A stretch of 64,000 bases of DNA, from the NCBI RefSeq assembly GCF_009829325.1, contig NZ_VUOS01000007.1:1-64000 (forward strand). The letters are read 5' to 3'. The position numbers and the translations under genes were made by a program. A model generated the notes under the pieces. The model was not told where the DNA came from, made no database searches, and saw only the letters and a program-made list of their open reading frames with translations. Within the stretch, counting starts at the first letter, position 1; the number at the start of each line of letters is the position of its first letter. The DNA is from Nocardia sp. CY41 (GTDB lineage: Bacteria; Actinomycetota; Actinomycetes; Mycobacteriales; Mycobacteriaceae). This document shows, piece by piece, positions 24,166-32,709 of the stretch.

Positions 24166-26280
24166 GTGAGCGCTTGGGATCGCTATGCGTCGGTGGTGAC
24201 CGCCCGGACCTCGTGGGTGCTGCTGCTGGTCCTCGCCGCGGCCTCGATAGGCCTGATCGGTGCGGTGGGTGAGAACGAGTCCGCCGGGCAGGCCCCGACC
24301 GCGCTGCCGTCTTCGGCGGAGTCGGCGAGGGTCGAACAGGCGCTGGAAGAGTTCCCCGACGCGGGGACGGCCGCGGCCATCGTCGTCGTCACGCGCGCCG
24401 ATGGCGGCGACCTGACCGACGACGACCGGAACGCCACCGCCGAAGCTGTGGCCCGTGCGGCGGGCCGAGCGCCGGGGCCGGGCGACCTGATCGCGGCGCC
24501 GGACCGGAAGGCGGCGATCGGGCAGGTGCCCGTGAACGCCGATCTGAGCGGATTCGCGCTCACCGACCGCATCGGAGACATCCGCGCCGCCGCGCGCGAC
24601 GGCTTGCCCGCCGCACTCGTCCTGCAGGTCACCGGCGGCCCGGCCTTCGGGGCCGACATCGCCGACTCGTTCTCCGGCGCCAATGTCACGCTGCTCGCGG
24701 TGACCGCGGTGGTCGTCGCGGTGCTGCTGATCGCGACGTACCGGTCCCCGGTGCTGTGGCTGGTGCCGCTCGCGGTGGTCGGCGCGGCCGACCGGGTGGC
24801 CACCAGTGCCGGAACCGCGCTGGCGCGCGTGACCGAACTCAGCTTCGACGGATCCACCTCCGGCGTCACGAGCGTGCTCGTGTTCGGCGCGGGCACCAAC
24901 TACGCGCTGCTGCTGGTGTCGCGCTACCGCGACGAACTGCACCGGGAACCGGACCACCGCGCGGCGTTGCGGCAGGCGGTGCGGCGCGCCGGCCCCGCGA
25001 TCCTGGCCAGCAACGTGACGGTGGTTGCCGCGCTGCTCGTGTTGCTGCTCGCCTCGGTGCCGAGCACGCGCAGCCTGGGGGTGATGGCCGCGCTCGGCTT
25101 GCTGGTGGCGGTGGTGTTCGTCCTGCTCGCGCTGCCCGCCGCGCTCGCGTTGTGCGGGCGCAAGGTGTTCTGGCCCTTCGTGCCGCAGGCCGACGACCGT
25201 GACACGGCCGACGAGGGGATCTGGCACGCGATCGCCGCGCGGGTGGTGCGCAGGCCCGCCCTGGTGGCGGGAAGCGCGATCGCGGTGCTGGCGGTCTGCG
25301 CGACCGGCTTGTTGACGACGCAGGTCGGGCTGTCGCAGACCGAGCAGTTCCGGGTCCGCGCGGAATCGGTGGAGGGATTCGACGCTCTGGCTCAGCATTT
25401 CCCGTCCGGCGCTTCCGATCCCGCGATCATCCTCGCACGCAGCGAGGCGGCGGCGGGCGTCGAGGAGGCGTTCCGGCGCACCGAGGGTGTGGTGCTGACC
25501 TCGCGGACGGGCACCTCGCCGACCGGGCTGACCCGGTGGTCGGTGGTGATCGACGCACCGCCCTCCTCCGCGCGCGCCTTCGACACCATCGAGGCGCTGC
25601 GGGCGGCGGTCGCGCCGGTGCCGGGAGCCGACGCGATGGTGGGCGGGACCGATGCCCAGGCGCTGGACGTCCAGACCGCCGCGAGCCGGGACCGCAAGGT
25701 GGTCATCCCGCTCATCCTCGTCGTCGTGCTGGTAGTGCTGCTCGCACTGCTGCGCGCGGTGCCCGCCGCGCTGCTGCTGGTGGCGGTCACGGTGTTGAGC
25801 GCGCTGGCCGCGCTGGGGCTGGGCAGCTGGATGAGCGAGCACGTCTTCGGCTTCCCTGCGCTGGACATCAGCGTGCCGCTGTTCGCCTTCCTGTTCCTCG
25901 TCGCACTCGGCGTGGACTACACGATCTTCCTCGTCACCAGGGCTCGCGAGGAGACGCCGCGGCACGGCACCACGCACGGCATGGCGCGGGCGGTCTCGGT
26001 GACCGGCGCGGTGATCACCAGCGCGGGCATCGTGCTGGCGGCGGTGTTCTGCGTGCTCGGCGTGCTTCCGCTGATCACCCTCACCCAGGTCGGCATCGTG
26101 GTCGGCCTCGGCATCCTGCTCGACACCTTCGTGGTGCGCACGGTGGTGATCCCGGCGCTGTTCAGCCTGATCGGGCGCGGGATCTGGTGGCCGAGCGAAC
26201 TGCGGCTGGTCGAGGAGGACGGCGCTGCTCCGGGCGCGGATCAGTCGGTCGGCGACCAGCCGGGGCCGCGGAACAAGTAG
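24166..26280 (+). CDS. MMPL/RND-family membrane transporter
   Basis: The product is 704 residues from GTG 24166. It has two repeats, each with one helix, an exported loop and five helices. Examples are VLLLVLAAASIGLIGAVG, a cluster near 185-340 (VTLLAVTAVVVAVLLIATYRS, GAGTNYALLLVSRYRDEL) and a second cluster near 500-690 (LFAFLFLVALGVDYTIFLVTR). The GxxxDY-type proton-relay segment is present (VALGVDYTIF). Family members export lipids or drugs. The divergent MarR gene suggests an inducible drug or fatty-acid efflux role. Its 3' end overlaps the sterol-desaturase-like gene by 40 bases, tail to tail. Confidence 0.92.
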   Translation: MSAWDRYASVVTARTSWVLLLVLAAASIGLIGAVGENESAGQAPTALPSSAESARVEQALEEFPDAGTAAAIVVVTRADGGDLTDDDRNATAEAVARAAGRAPGPGDLIAAPDRKAAIGQVPVNADLSGFALTDRIGDIRAAARDGLPAALVLQVTGGPAFGADIADSFSGANVTLLAVTAVVVAVLLIATYRSPVLWLVPLAVVGAADRVATSAGTALARVTELSFDGSTSGVTSVLVFGAGTNYALLLVSRYRDELHREPDHRAALRQAVRRAGPAILASNVTVVAALLVLLLASVPSTRSLGVMAALGLLVAVVFVLLALPAALALCGRKVFWPFVPQADDRDTADEGIWHAIAARVVRRPALVAGSAIAVLAVCATGLLTTQVGLSQTEQFRVRAESVEGFDALAQHFPSGASDPAIILARSEAAAGVEEAFRRTEGVVLTSRTGTSPTGLTRWSVVIDAPPSSARAFDTIEALRAAVAPVPGADAMVGGTDAQALDVQTAASRDRKVVIPLILVVVLVVLLALLRAVPAALLLVAVTVLSALAALGLGSWMSEHVFGFPALDISVPLFAFLFLVALGVDYTIFLVTRAREETPRHGTTHGMARAVSVTGAVITSAGIVLAAVFCVLGVLPLITLTQVGIVVGLGILLDTFVVRTVVIPALFSLIGRGIWWPSELRLVEEDGAAPGADQSVGDQPGPRNK

Positions 26281-27068
26281 CCGCCCTTGGCGCGCCAGGA
26301 GGTCGCGCCGCGCAGGTCGCGCCAGATCGAGATCCACTCGTGGGTGGCGACCCTGGCCGGGTTGAACGTCGCGATGTTCTTGGTGAGCCCGTAGCGGACG
26401 CGTTCGGTCTCCGGCTCGAACGTGCCGAACAGCCGATCCCAGACGATCAGGATGCCGCCGTAGTTCTTGTCCAGGTAACGATCGTTGGAGCCGTGGTGCA
26501 CCCGGTGATGGGAGGGCGTGTTGAACACGAATTCCACCGGTCGCCAGAGTGTCCCCACCCGTTCGGTGTGGATGAAGAACTGGTAGAGCAGGCTTACGGA
26601 CTGCTGCAGCAGGATCATCCAGGGCGGGAAGCCTGCCAGTGCCAACGGCAGCCAGTAGGGCAGCGAGCTGAACGGGGTCCACGGTTGGCGCAGGGCCGTG
26701 GAGAGGTTGTAGAACTCGCTGGAATGGTGCACCACGTGGCTGGCCCAGAACACGCGCACGGTGTGGTGGGTGCGGTGATACCAGTAATAGGCGATCTCGT
26801 CGGCGAAGAACAGCGCGATCCAGGTGAGCGGCTGGTCGGCCGGGAGATGGACCGGCGCGGCCAGATACGCCGCGGCGTACACCGCGACGACGACGAGTTT
26901 CCAGCCGAGGTTCACCACCACATTGCCCAGCCCCATGAGCACGCTGGTGCGGGCGTCACGGAACTGGTAGCCGAGCTGGTCGTCGTCGGGCAGCAAGTGG
27001 AAGGAGGCGGCTTCCAGTGCCAGGCAGAGCACGAAAACCGGTATGGCATGGGCGATCAGGTCGAACAA
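26241..27068 (-). CDS. Sterol desaturase/fatty acid hydroxylase-family membrane enzyme
   Basis: The product is 275 residues from TTG 27068, four bases below the GntR stop. It is a di-iron membrane oxygenase with histidine clusters YYWYHRTHHTVRVFWASHVVHHSSEF and NTPSHHRVHHGSN. There are four to five hydrophobic segments, and the N-terminus anchors in the membrane. It hydroxylates or desaturates a lipid, substrate unknown. The near-contiguous GntR gene upstream in the same direction suggests an autoregulated operon. Confidence 0.9.
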   Translation of the reverse strand: MFDLIAHAIPVFVLCLALEAASFHLLPDDDQLGYQFRDARTSVLMGLGNVVVNLGWKLVVVAVYAAAYLAAPVHLPADQPLTWIALFFADEIAYYWYHRTHHTVRVFWASHVVHHSSEFYNLSTALRQPWTPFSSLPYWLPLALAGFPPWMILLQQSVSLLYQFFIHTERVGTLWRPVEFVFNTPSHHRVHHGSNDRYLDKNYGGILIVWDRLFGTFEPETERVRYGLTKNIATFNPARVATHEWISIWRDLRGATSWRAKGGYLFRGPGWSPTD

Positions 27069-27071
27069 AGG

Positions 27072-27785
27072 TCAATCTTCCGGTACTGCTTGGGCATCGA
27101 CCAGGCGGGTGAGCAGGGCATAGGCGGTGTCGTAGGCCGCGGCGGCGTCGCGGCGGGCGATGCACGCCGCCAGGGTGCGGTGCGCGCCCGGATCGATGTA
27201 CTCCTTGTTCAGGCCCAGTTCGGCGATGACCTCCATGCCGATCCCGAAATAGCCTGCGACCAGCGTGTTCAACGCCAGCCGGTAGGCGAGGTTGCCCGAG
27301 CCGTCGAGAATGGCCACCCAAAAGGCCAAGTCGGCCTCCACCACGGCGCCGAACGGCGCGGTCGCGTCCGGATAGGCCGCGGCGGCGCGCCGCACCGCCG
27401 CCAGTTGCTCGGCGTCGGCGTGCTCGGCGCACAACCGGGCCGCGTCGGCGGCGACGGACCTCCGCATCACCGCGATGTCGCGCAGAATCCGTTGCGCAGG
27501 TACCGCGCCCGAACGAGTGACCGCGGTCAGGATGTCCAAGCCCGCGTGTGAGCGCCAGTCGAGCACCCGGGTCTTGCCGCCCGGCGTGACGCGCACCAGC
27601 CCGCTCTGTTGCACCCGCTTGAGCGCCTCGCGCACGGCGTGGCGGTTCACCTGGAACATCTCGGCCAGTTCTCGCTCCGAGGGGAGCGTCGCCTCGGGGG
27701 CGATCCGTCCGCTCAGGATCGCGTCGATGATCTGGCCGAAGACGACATCGGAGACGGCGGTGCGGGCGACCGCGGCGAATTCCAT
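27072..27785 (-). CDS. GntR/FadR-family regulator
   Basis: The product is 237 residues from ATG 27785. It has a winged HTH (LPSERELAEMFQVNRHAVREALKRVQQSGLV) and an FCD all-helical ligand domain (ADLAFWVAILDGSGNLAYRLAL, with His in GAHRTLAACIARRD as a metal-ligand candidate). It heads a two-gene operon with the desaturase-like enzyme. A 17-bp palindrome 35 bases upstream is a probable autoregulatory operator. Confidence 0.9.
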   Translation of the reverse strand: MEFAAVARTAVSDVVFGQIIDAILSGRIAPEATLPSERELAEMFQVNRHAVREALKRVQQSGLVRVTPGGKTRVLDWRSHAGLDILTAVTRSGAVPAQRILRDIAVMRRSVAADAARLCAEHADAEQLAAVRRAAAAYPDATAPFGAVVEADLAFWVAILDGSGNLAYRLALNTLVAGYFGIGMEVIAELGLNKEYIDPGAHRTLAACIARRDAAAAYDTAYALLTRLVDAQAVPED

Positions 27786-27819
27786 GCGACCGAGTGTGAC
27801 GCACCGAGGTCAACAGGTC

Positions 27820-27836
27820 AACTGGTTGGACCAGTT
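27820..27836. promoter_or_regulatory. GntR/FadR-type operator
   Basis: The perfect arms AACTGGT and ACCAGTT are separated by TGG. The TGGTnnnACCA core is typical for FadR-type regulators. It lies 35 bases upstream of the GntR start. Confidence 0.65.
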
Positions 27837-27850
27837 GGTCGCAAGAAGCG

Positions 27851-27879
27851 GCGGATGACCGCTCGGTGCGGCCATCCGC
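27851..27879 (-). terminator. Weak hairpin downstream of the CsbD gene
   Basis: GCGGATG (27851-27857) pairs with CATCCGC (27873-27879) with a 15-base loop. It lies between the CsbD stop and the GntR start, both on the minus strand. It could terminate CsbD transcripts. Confidence 0.35.
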
Positions 27880-27971
27880 CCTGCTCGAGCCGTCGCTACG
27901 GCCGTGGGGGACGCTTACGTCGGGTGGCGCCCGCTTTCATGTAGTCCACGACCGCGCCCGCCGGACGGTGG

Positions 27972-28145
27972 TCAGTGCCGGAAGGCGTCCTTGACCTTCT
28001 CGCCGGCGTCCTTCAGGTCGGACTTGACCTTGTCGGTGCGGCCCTCGTCGCGCTTCCCCCGGTCGCCCGCGGCCTCGCCGAACTTCTCTTTGGCCTGTCC
28101 GGCGACCTTTTCGGCCTTGTTCTTCGCCTTGTCGACTGTGCTCAT
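27972..28145 (-). CDS. CsbD-family stress protein
   Basis: The product is 57 residues from ATG 28145, behind AGGAGG eight bases upstream; longer in-frame extensions lack this site. It is very charged and helical (KAKNKAEKVAGQAKEKFGEA, RTDKVKSDLKDAGEKVKDAF), the hydrophilic CsbD signature. Proteins of this family accumulate under general stress and are SigB-dependent in Bacillus. A matching promoter precedes this gene. Confidence 0.88.
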   Translation of the reverse strand: MSTVDKAKNKAEKVAGQAKEKFGEAAGDRGKRDEGRTDKVKSDLKDAGEKVKDAFRH

Positions 28146-28201
28146 GTCACAACCTCCTTGTGAAGAGACCGGCCGACCATCTTCAGCCGGTCTTCTACGC
28201 G

Positions 28202-28226
28202 ATAGCCCGTTATCGGGAGGCCAAAC
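28202..28226 (-). promoter_or_regulatory. SigB/SigF-type promoter of the CsbD gene
   Basis: On the minus strand GTTTGG (28226-28221) is followed after 12 bases by GGGCTAT (28208-28202), close to the GTTT-N12-14-GGGTAT class. The start codon is 56 bases downstream of the -10. It fits control by the sigF gene in this window. Confidence 0.55.
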
Positions 28227-28249
28227 GTCCCGCATTTCCGAACAAAGCA

Positions 28250-28275
28250 GAAGACCCGGCCGAAACCGGGTCTTC
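28250..28275 (-). terminator. Terminator of the exported glycine-rich protein gene
   Basis: The perfect 10-bp stem GAAGACCCGG/CCGGGTCTTC (28250-28259 and 28266-28275) has a six-base loop and is followed on the minus strand by TGCTTTGTT. Confidence 0.8.
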
Positions 28276-28348
28276 GCGAAATTCGTGCGTATCGAAAACG
28301 ACGAGTTCACGCGGTGTCTTCCACCGCGGAACCCACCGGGAAAGCGGA

Positions 28349-29158
28349 TTACGAGGCAGGAACCGTGGGCGGCGTGAGAAGGCCCTGAAGCACACCGACA
28401 CCCGCGCCGACAGCCGCGCCGACGGCGATGGCAGGGGAGGCCACGAACCCGTAACCGATGGCGGCACCGAGAGCCATGACGGCCACCGTCCCGGTCGGGA
28501 ACATCGGCAGGCCCGCGATGGCGCCGCAGACCGCGCCGATGACGGCTCCGATGGAGGCGACCGGCGAGGCCACCATACTGCCCACCGAGGCGCCGATGGC
28601 GGTGGAACCGAGGAGGTCGGCGGCGATCCGGTCGGAGCGCGAGGGCTCGAAGCCCGCCGAATCCAAGGTCTGCGCGAGACTCGCTTCCGGACCCGCGATC
28701 GCGTCGTTGAAGATCTTGCCCTGCTCGGGCGTCAGGAAGTCCGGCCTGCCGATCACCACCGAACCCACGCGCAGCGTGCCGGGCGGCGCCTCGATCGGCG
28801 CGACCCCGGGAGCCGGGGCGGCGGGGTTGGGCAGATGCAGCCGCTGCGGGACGATGGGGGCGAGCACGTTCGAGTCCGGCATCGGCCGGTTGGTGCTCAA
28901 GTCGTTGCGGCCTGCGGAGACCGGAGGCGGCGCGACCTCGGGCGGAACGATGTCGTCCACGGGATCGGCCGCCGGAGCGAGGACGCCGACGGCGGGCGTC
29001 GGGGCGAACGGGATCTGGACGGAGATCTCCGGCAGCAGCGGGTCGGCGGTGGCGGTCGCGGCGCCGACCACGGACAACGGGATGGCGCTCGCGACGACCA
29101 GAGTGGCGGCGCGGCGTAAGAAGGGGTGTGCTGGAGTTTCGGGTACCGCTATGTCCAT
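28349..29158 (-). CDS. Exported protein with glycine/alanine-rich hydrophobic C-terminus
   Basis: The product is 269 residues from ATG 29158 behind GAGGTGGG. A Sec signal peptide covers residues 1-38 (RRAATLVVASAIPLSVVGAA ... ATADP). A Pro-rich stretch follows, then TLRVGSVVIGRPDFLTPEQGKIFNDAIAG. The last about 90 residues are a run of Gly/Ala-spaced hydrophobic segments (GASVGSMVASPVASIGAVIGA, AVGAAVGAGVGVLQGLL). Such tails occur in mycolate-actinomycete envelope proteins. The function is unknown. Confidence 0.75.
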   Translation of the reverse strand: MDIAVPETPAHPFLRRAATLVVASAIPLSVVGAATATADPLLPEISVQIPFAPTPAVGVLAPAADPVDDIVPPEVAPPPVSAGRNDLSTNRPMPDSNVLAPIVPQRLHLPNPAAPAPGVAPIEAPPGTLRVGSVVIGRPDFLTPEQGKIFNDAIAGPEASLAQTLDSAGFEPSRSDRIAADLLGSTAIGASVGSMVASPVASIGAVIGAVCGAIAGLPMFPTGTVAVMALGAAIGYGFVASPAIAVGAAVGAGVGVLQGLLTPPTVPAS

Positions 29159-29439
29159 GGACTTACCCACCTCATTCTGAAGAGGACATATACCTACCTT
29201 TCTAGTTCGGTTCAAAAAGCCTTACGGATGCGCGAAACTTCGATTTCTTTTCCGATTGTGAGGAACCGCGCGCGTGCCAGTCGAATCCACGCCGCAGGGG
29301 CGAATAGTCGTGCGCCGGTGGGTAACCGATGACCACCGTCGGCGCGTCCCTATTTGCCAACGGAAATCATGGAAAACCGCTTCGAAACGGGTTGTCGCTC
29401 TGCTGGGCCGCGCTCGATCCGGATCGCGGACAGGCAAAA

Positions 29440-29466
29440 CGCCCCGGGGCACACCGCCCCGGGGCG
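29440..29466 (-). terminator. Strong terminator of metY
   Basis: CGCCCCGGGG (29440-29449) pairs with CCCCGGGGCG (29457-29466) with a seven-base loop. On the minus strand it is followed by TTTTGCC. It starts eight bases after the metY stop. Confidence 0.88.
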
Positions 29467-29473
29467 CGCAGCG

Positions 29474-30769
29474 TCAGGAAGCCGCCGCGAAACCCGCGCG
29501 CAGATCGGCGAGGATGTCGTCGATGCCTTCGATGCCGACGGCGAGCCGGACCAGGCCGGGCGTGACGCCCGCGGCCAGTTGCTCTTCCGGTGTCAGCTGC
29601 GAATGGGTGGTGGATGCCGGGTGGATCACCAGCGAGCGCACGTCGCCGATGTTGGCGACATGACTGTGCAGCCGCAGCGCCTCGACGAACCGCTTGCCCG
29701 CGTCCACGCCACCGGCCAGCTCGAAGCCGATCACCGCGCCGGTGCCCTTCGGCGCGAGGGCGCGGCCCCGCTCGTACCACGGCGAGGACGGCAGGCCCGC
29801 GTAGGACACCGAGGTGACTTCCGAACGCGTGGTGAGGAATTCGGCCACCGCCTGCGCGTTCTGCACATGCCGCTCGACCCGCAGGCTCAGCGTCTCCAGG
29901 CCCTGGCTGATCAGGAACGCGTTGAACGGCGAGACCGCAGAGCCGAGATCGCGCAGCAGTTGCACGCGCGCCTTGAGCGCGTAGGCGGGCGCGCCGAGTT
30001 CGGCGTACACGACACCGTGGTAGCTCGGGTCGGGTTCGGTGAAGCCAGGGAACCGGCCGCCGGTCCAGTCGAACTTGCCGCCGTCCACGATCACGCCCGC
30101 GATGGCCGCGCCGTGTCCGCCGAGGTACTTGGTGGCCGAGTGCACGACGATGTCGGCGCCGTGGGCCAGCGGCTGGATCAGGTACGGCGTGGCGACGGTG
30201 TTGTCCACGATCAGCGGAACACCGTGGTCGTGCGCGACGCCCGCGATCCCCGGGATGTCGAGGATGTGGTTCTGCGGGTTGGAGACCGTTTCACCGTAGA
30301 GCGCCTTGGTGTTCGGGCGGATGGCCGCCTTCCACTGCTCGAGGTCGTCGGGGTCCTCGACGAAGGAGACCTCGATGCCGAGCTTGGGCAGCGAGTAGTG
30401 GAAGAGGTTGTAGGTGCCGCCGTAGAGCCGGGGGCTGGAGACGATGTGGTCGCCGGCGCCTGCGATGTTGAGGATCGCGAAGGTCTCCGCGGCCTGCCCG
30501 GAGGCGAGCAGCAGAGCGGCGACGCCGCCTTCCAGCGCGGCGATGCGCTGCTCCACCGCGTCCTGGGTCGGGTTCATGATCCGGGTGTAGATGTTGCCGG
30601 GCTCGGCCAGACCGAACAGCGCCGCCGCGTGCGCGGTGTCGCGGAAGGTGTAGGAGGTGGTCTGGTAGATCGGCAGCGCGCGGGCGTTGGTGGTGCCGTC
30701 CGGAATCTGTCCGACGTGGATCTGCTTCGTCTCGAAGCTCCAGTCCTGGGACAGGTCGGGTTCGGTCAT
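29474..30769 (-). CDS. metY: O-acetylhomoserine (O-acetylserine) sulfhydrylase
   Basis: The product is 431 residues. It is a PLP-dependent gamma-family enzyme making homocysteine directly from O-acetylhomoserine and sulfide. The PLP lysine is in SATKYLGGHG. The N-terminal TTSYTFRDTAHAAALFGL and NIYTRIMNPTQDAVEQRI and the long insertions (FDWTGGRFPGFTEPDPSYHG) are typical of the MetY/O-acetylhomoserine group and not of MetB. It lies 47 bases below the OsmC gene stop, likely one unit. The gap is too short for a SAM riboswitch. Confidence 0.93.
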   Translation of the reverse strand: MTEPDLSQDWSFETKQIHVGQIPDGTTNARALPIYQTTSYTFRDTAHAAALFGLAEPGNIYTRIMNPTQDAVEQRIAALEGGVAALLLASGQAAETFAILNIAGAGDHIVSSPRLYGGTYNLFHYSLPKLGIEVSFVEDPDDLEQWKAAIRPNTKALYGETVSNPQNHILDIPGIAGVAHDHGVPLIVDNTVATPYLIQPLAHGADIVVHSATKYLGGHGAAIAGVIVDGGKFDWTGGRFPGFTEPDPSYHGVVYAELGAPAYALKARVQLLRDLGSAVSPFNAFLISQGLETLSLRVERHVQNAQAVAEFLTTRSEVTSVSYAGLPSSPWYERGRALAPKGTGAVIGFELAGGVDAGKRFVEALRLHSHVANIGDVRSLVIHPASTTHSQLTPEEQLAAGVTPGLVRLAVGIEGIDDILADLRAGFAAAS

Positions 30770-30816
30770 CGGGGTGGTCCTCCTTGGGCGATGGGTCGAT
30801 CGGGTTGCGACGGCGG

Positions 30817-31332
30817 CTATTCGGTGATCAGGGTGGTCTCGACCGGAGTACGCCCGGTGGTGAGATCGAGCACGGGGCAGTGCGCGTCGACGGCCTGCTG
30901 CAATTCGGCATAGCGCTGTTCGGTGTCGGGTCCGCCGATGCGAACGGTCACCCGCACCGCCTGGAAACCGGCGCGGACGTTGTCATCCAAGCCGAAGAAC
31001 CCGCGCACGTCGAGATCGCCCTCGGCGCTCACCGACAATTCGTCGACGGTGATGCCGAGGCGCTGGGCCCAGAACCGATAGGTCACCACCTGACAGGCGA
31101 TGAGCGACGCCAGGTACACCTCGACCGGGTTGGGCGCGGTGTCCGCGCCGCCGAGCGCGGGCGGCTCGTCCACGCGCACGGTGTGCCTGCCGAGGGTGAT
31201 CGCGCTGCCCACCGCCCCCTCCGGGGTGCCGGAGGCACGGAACACCACCAGTGCGTTCGCCGGGTCGTCCGCGACGGCGCGGGCCGTCGCGTCGGCGATG
31301 TCGTCGAGCGGGGCGCCCACATCAGTTGTCAT
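30817..31332 (-). CDS. OsmC-family peroxide-reducing protein
   Basis: The product is 171 residues from ATG 31332. It has the two redox cysteines of the family: one in LIACQVVTYRFWA and one in AVDAHCPVLDL. Family members reduce organic peroxides or are YhfA-like. It sits directly upstream of metY in the same direction, which links it to sulfur or thiol metabolism. Confidence 0.87.
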   Translation of the reverse strand: MTTDVGAPLDDIADATARAVADDPANALVVFRASGTPEGAVGSAITLGRHTVRVDEPPALGGADTAPNPVEVYLASLIACQVVTYRFWAQRLGITVDELSVSAEGDLDVRGFFGLDDNVRAGFQAVRVTVRIGGPDTEQRYAELQQAVDAHCPVLDLTTGRTPVETTLITE

Positions 31333-31423
31333 GTCCACTGACGCTAGGAACCCGGGCGGGCGACGGCGATAGTTACATTCGGACTGAGTGCAACGATGGC
31401 GCGCGGCTTCTCGTGCGCCGCGG

Positions 31424-32569
31424 TCAGTCCGCGGGCTCCGGCTCGCTGTCCGGTTCCGGCGGCGGCGCGGTGGCCGCATCGATCTGCTCGCCGACATATC
31501 GCAGGACGACCGCGACCATCGCGACCACGGGGACGGCCAGGAACGCGCCGACGATCCCGTACAGCGAGCCGCCCGCGGTGACCGCCAGCAGCACGATGAC
31601 CGCGTGCAGTTGCATGCTGCGGCTCTGCAACACCGGTTGCAGCACATTGCCCTCGAGCTGCTGCACGGCGATGACGATGCCGAGCACGATCAGCGCGGTC
31701 ACGAAGCCCTTGCCCACCAGAGCGACCAGCACCGCGAGCGCACCCGCGACGAACGCGCCGACCATCGGGACGAACCCGCCGAGGAAGGTGATCACCGCCA
31801 GGACCAGCGCCAGCGGAACCCCGAGGATGACCAGGCCCGCGCCGATGCACACCGCGTCGACGAGGCTGACCAGCGCCTGGGTGCGGATGAACCCGCCGAG
31901 CACGACCCAGACCCGGTTGAGCACCTCCTCGAGGTGCCTGCCGCTGCGGCTGCCGGAGACGCTGTGCAACCACGGCAGAAAACGCGGGCCGTCCTTGACG
32001 AAGAAGAAGGTCAACACGAGCACCAGGAACAGGGTGACCAGCACCGACGTCGCGGTGGTGACGCCGCTGAACACTCCGGTCGCGATCTGCTCCGAACTGG
32101 ACTGCAGCTTGGAGACGATCGCGTCCACGGCCGAATCCAATTGCTCGTCACGGATTCTCAGCGGCGGACCCTGCAACCAGTCGCGCACCTGGTTGACGCC
32201 CGCGCTGGACTTGTCGGCCAGTTCCGGGGCCTGGTCCACGACCGAGGGCACGATCAGCGCGATGATACCGGCCAGCACACCGATGAATCCGAGCACCGCG
32301 AGCGCGGCGGCCGCGGCGGGCGGCAGCCCGCGGGCGGTGAGCCAGCGCACGGGCGGCCACAGCACGGTGGCGACGACGATCGCCAGCGCCACCGGCAGGA
32401 TCACCACCCACAGCCGGGCGACCAGGAATCCGAGCACCCACGCGCCCGCCGCGATCGCGACGATGCACACCGCCCACTTGGCCAGCCAGACCAGGCCCGC
32501 ACCGATGATGTCGCCGCGATCCCGCGGTGCTGGCTTGTCCGGTCCGTGGCTTTTGCTACGTTCGCTCAC
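31424..32569 (-). CDS. AI-2E-family transporter
   Basis: The product is 381 residues from GTG 32569 (VSERSKSHG). It has seven or eight hydrophobic segments in the AI-2E pattern: AVCIVAIAAGAWVLGFLVARL, WVVILPVALAIVVATVL, a long soluble part (residues about 120-190), then VLVTLFLVLVLTFFFVKDGP and the conserved FLGGFVPMVGAFVAGALAVLVAL. The tail is acidic and Pro-rich (PPPEPDSEPEPAD). The substrate is unknown; family members include sodium/proton antiporters and a disputed quorum-signal exporter. Confidence 0.9.
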   Translation of the reverse strand: MSERSKSHGPDKPAPRDRGDIIGAGLVWLAKWAVCIVAIAAGAWVLGFLVARLWVVILPVALAIVVATVLWPPVRWLTARGLPPAAAAALAVLGFIGVLAGIIALIVPSVVDQAPELADKSSAGVNQVRDWLQGPPLRIRDEQLDSAVDAIVSKLQSSSEQIATGVFSGVTTATSVLVTLFLVLVLTFFFVKDGPRFLPWLHSVSGSRSGRHLEEVLNRVWVVLGGFIRTQALVSLVDAVCIGAGLVILGVPLALVLAVITFLGGFVPMVGAFVAGALAVLVALVGKGFVTALIVLGIVIAVQQLEGNVLQPVLQSRSMQLHAVIVLLAVTAGGSLYGIVGAFLAVPVVAMVAVVLRYVGEQIDAATAPPPEPDSEPEPAD

Positions 32570-32709
32570 GGGCCCAGTCTGGCACGAGGACGCCCGATCG
32601 ATCAGAGCTCGCGGCGGTCCGCGCGAGCGCGCGCACGCCGGGAACGCGCGCTGTTTGACCGTGCGGCCCCGGGTCATCACCTCAGCAAGTCATCGGAAGG
32701 ATGGTTGCC

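Noticed and set aside
24127..26682. 851-codon minus-strand frame opposite the MMPL transporter
   Set aside because: Antisense to a recognised transporter; its His/Arg/Gln-rich composition is that of a mirror frame and no domain is visible.
30770..30816. Possible SAM-type riboswitch before metY
   Set aside because: Only 47 bases separate metY from the upstream gene, too short, and no conserved stem set is seen.
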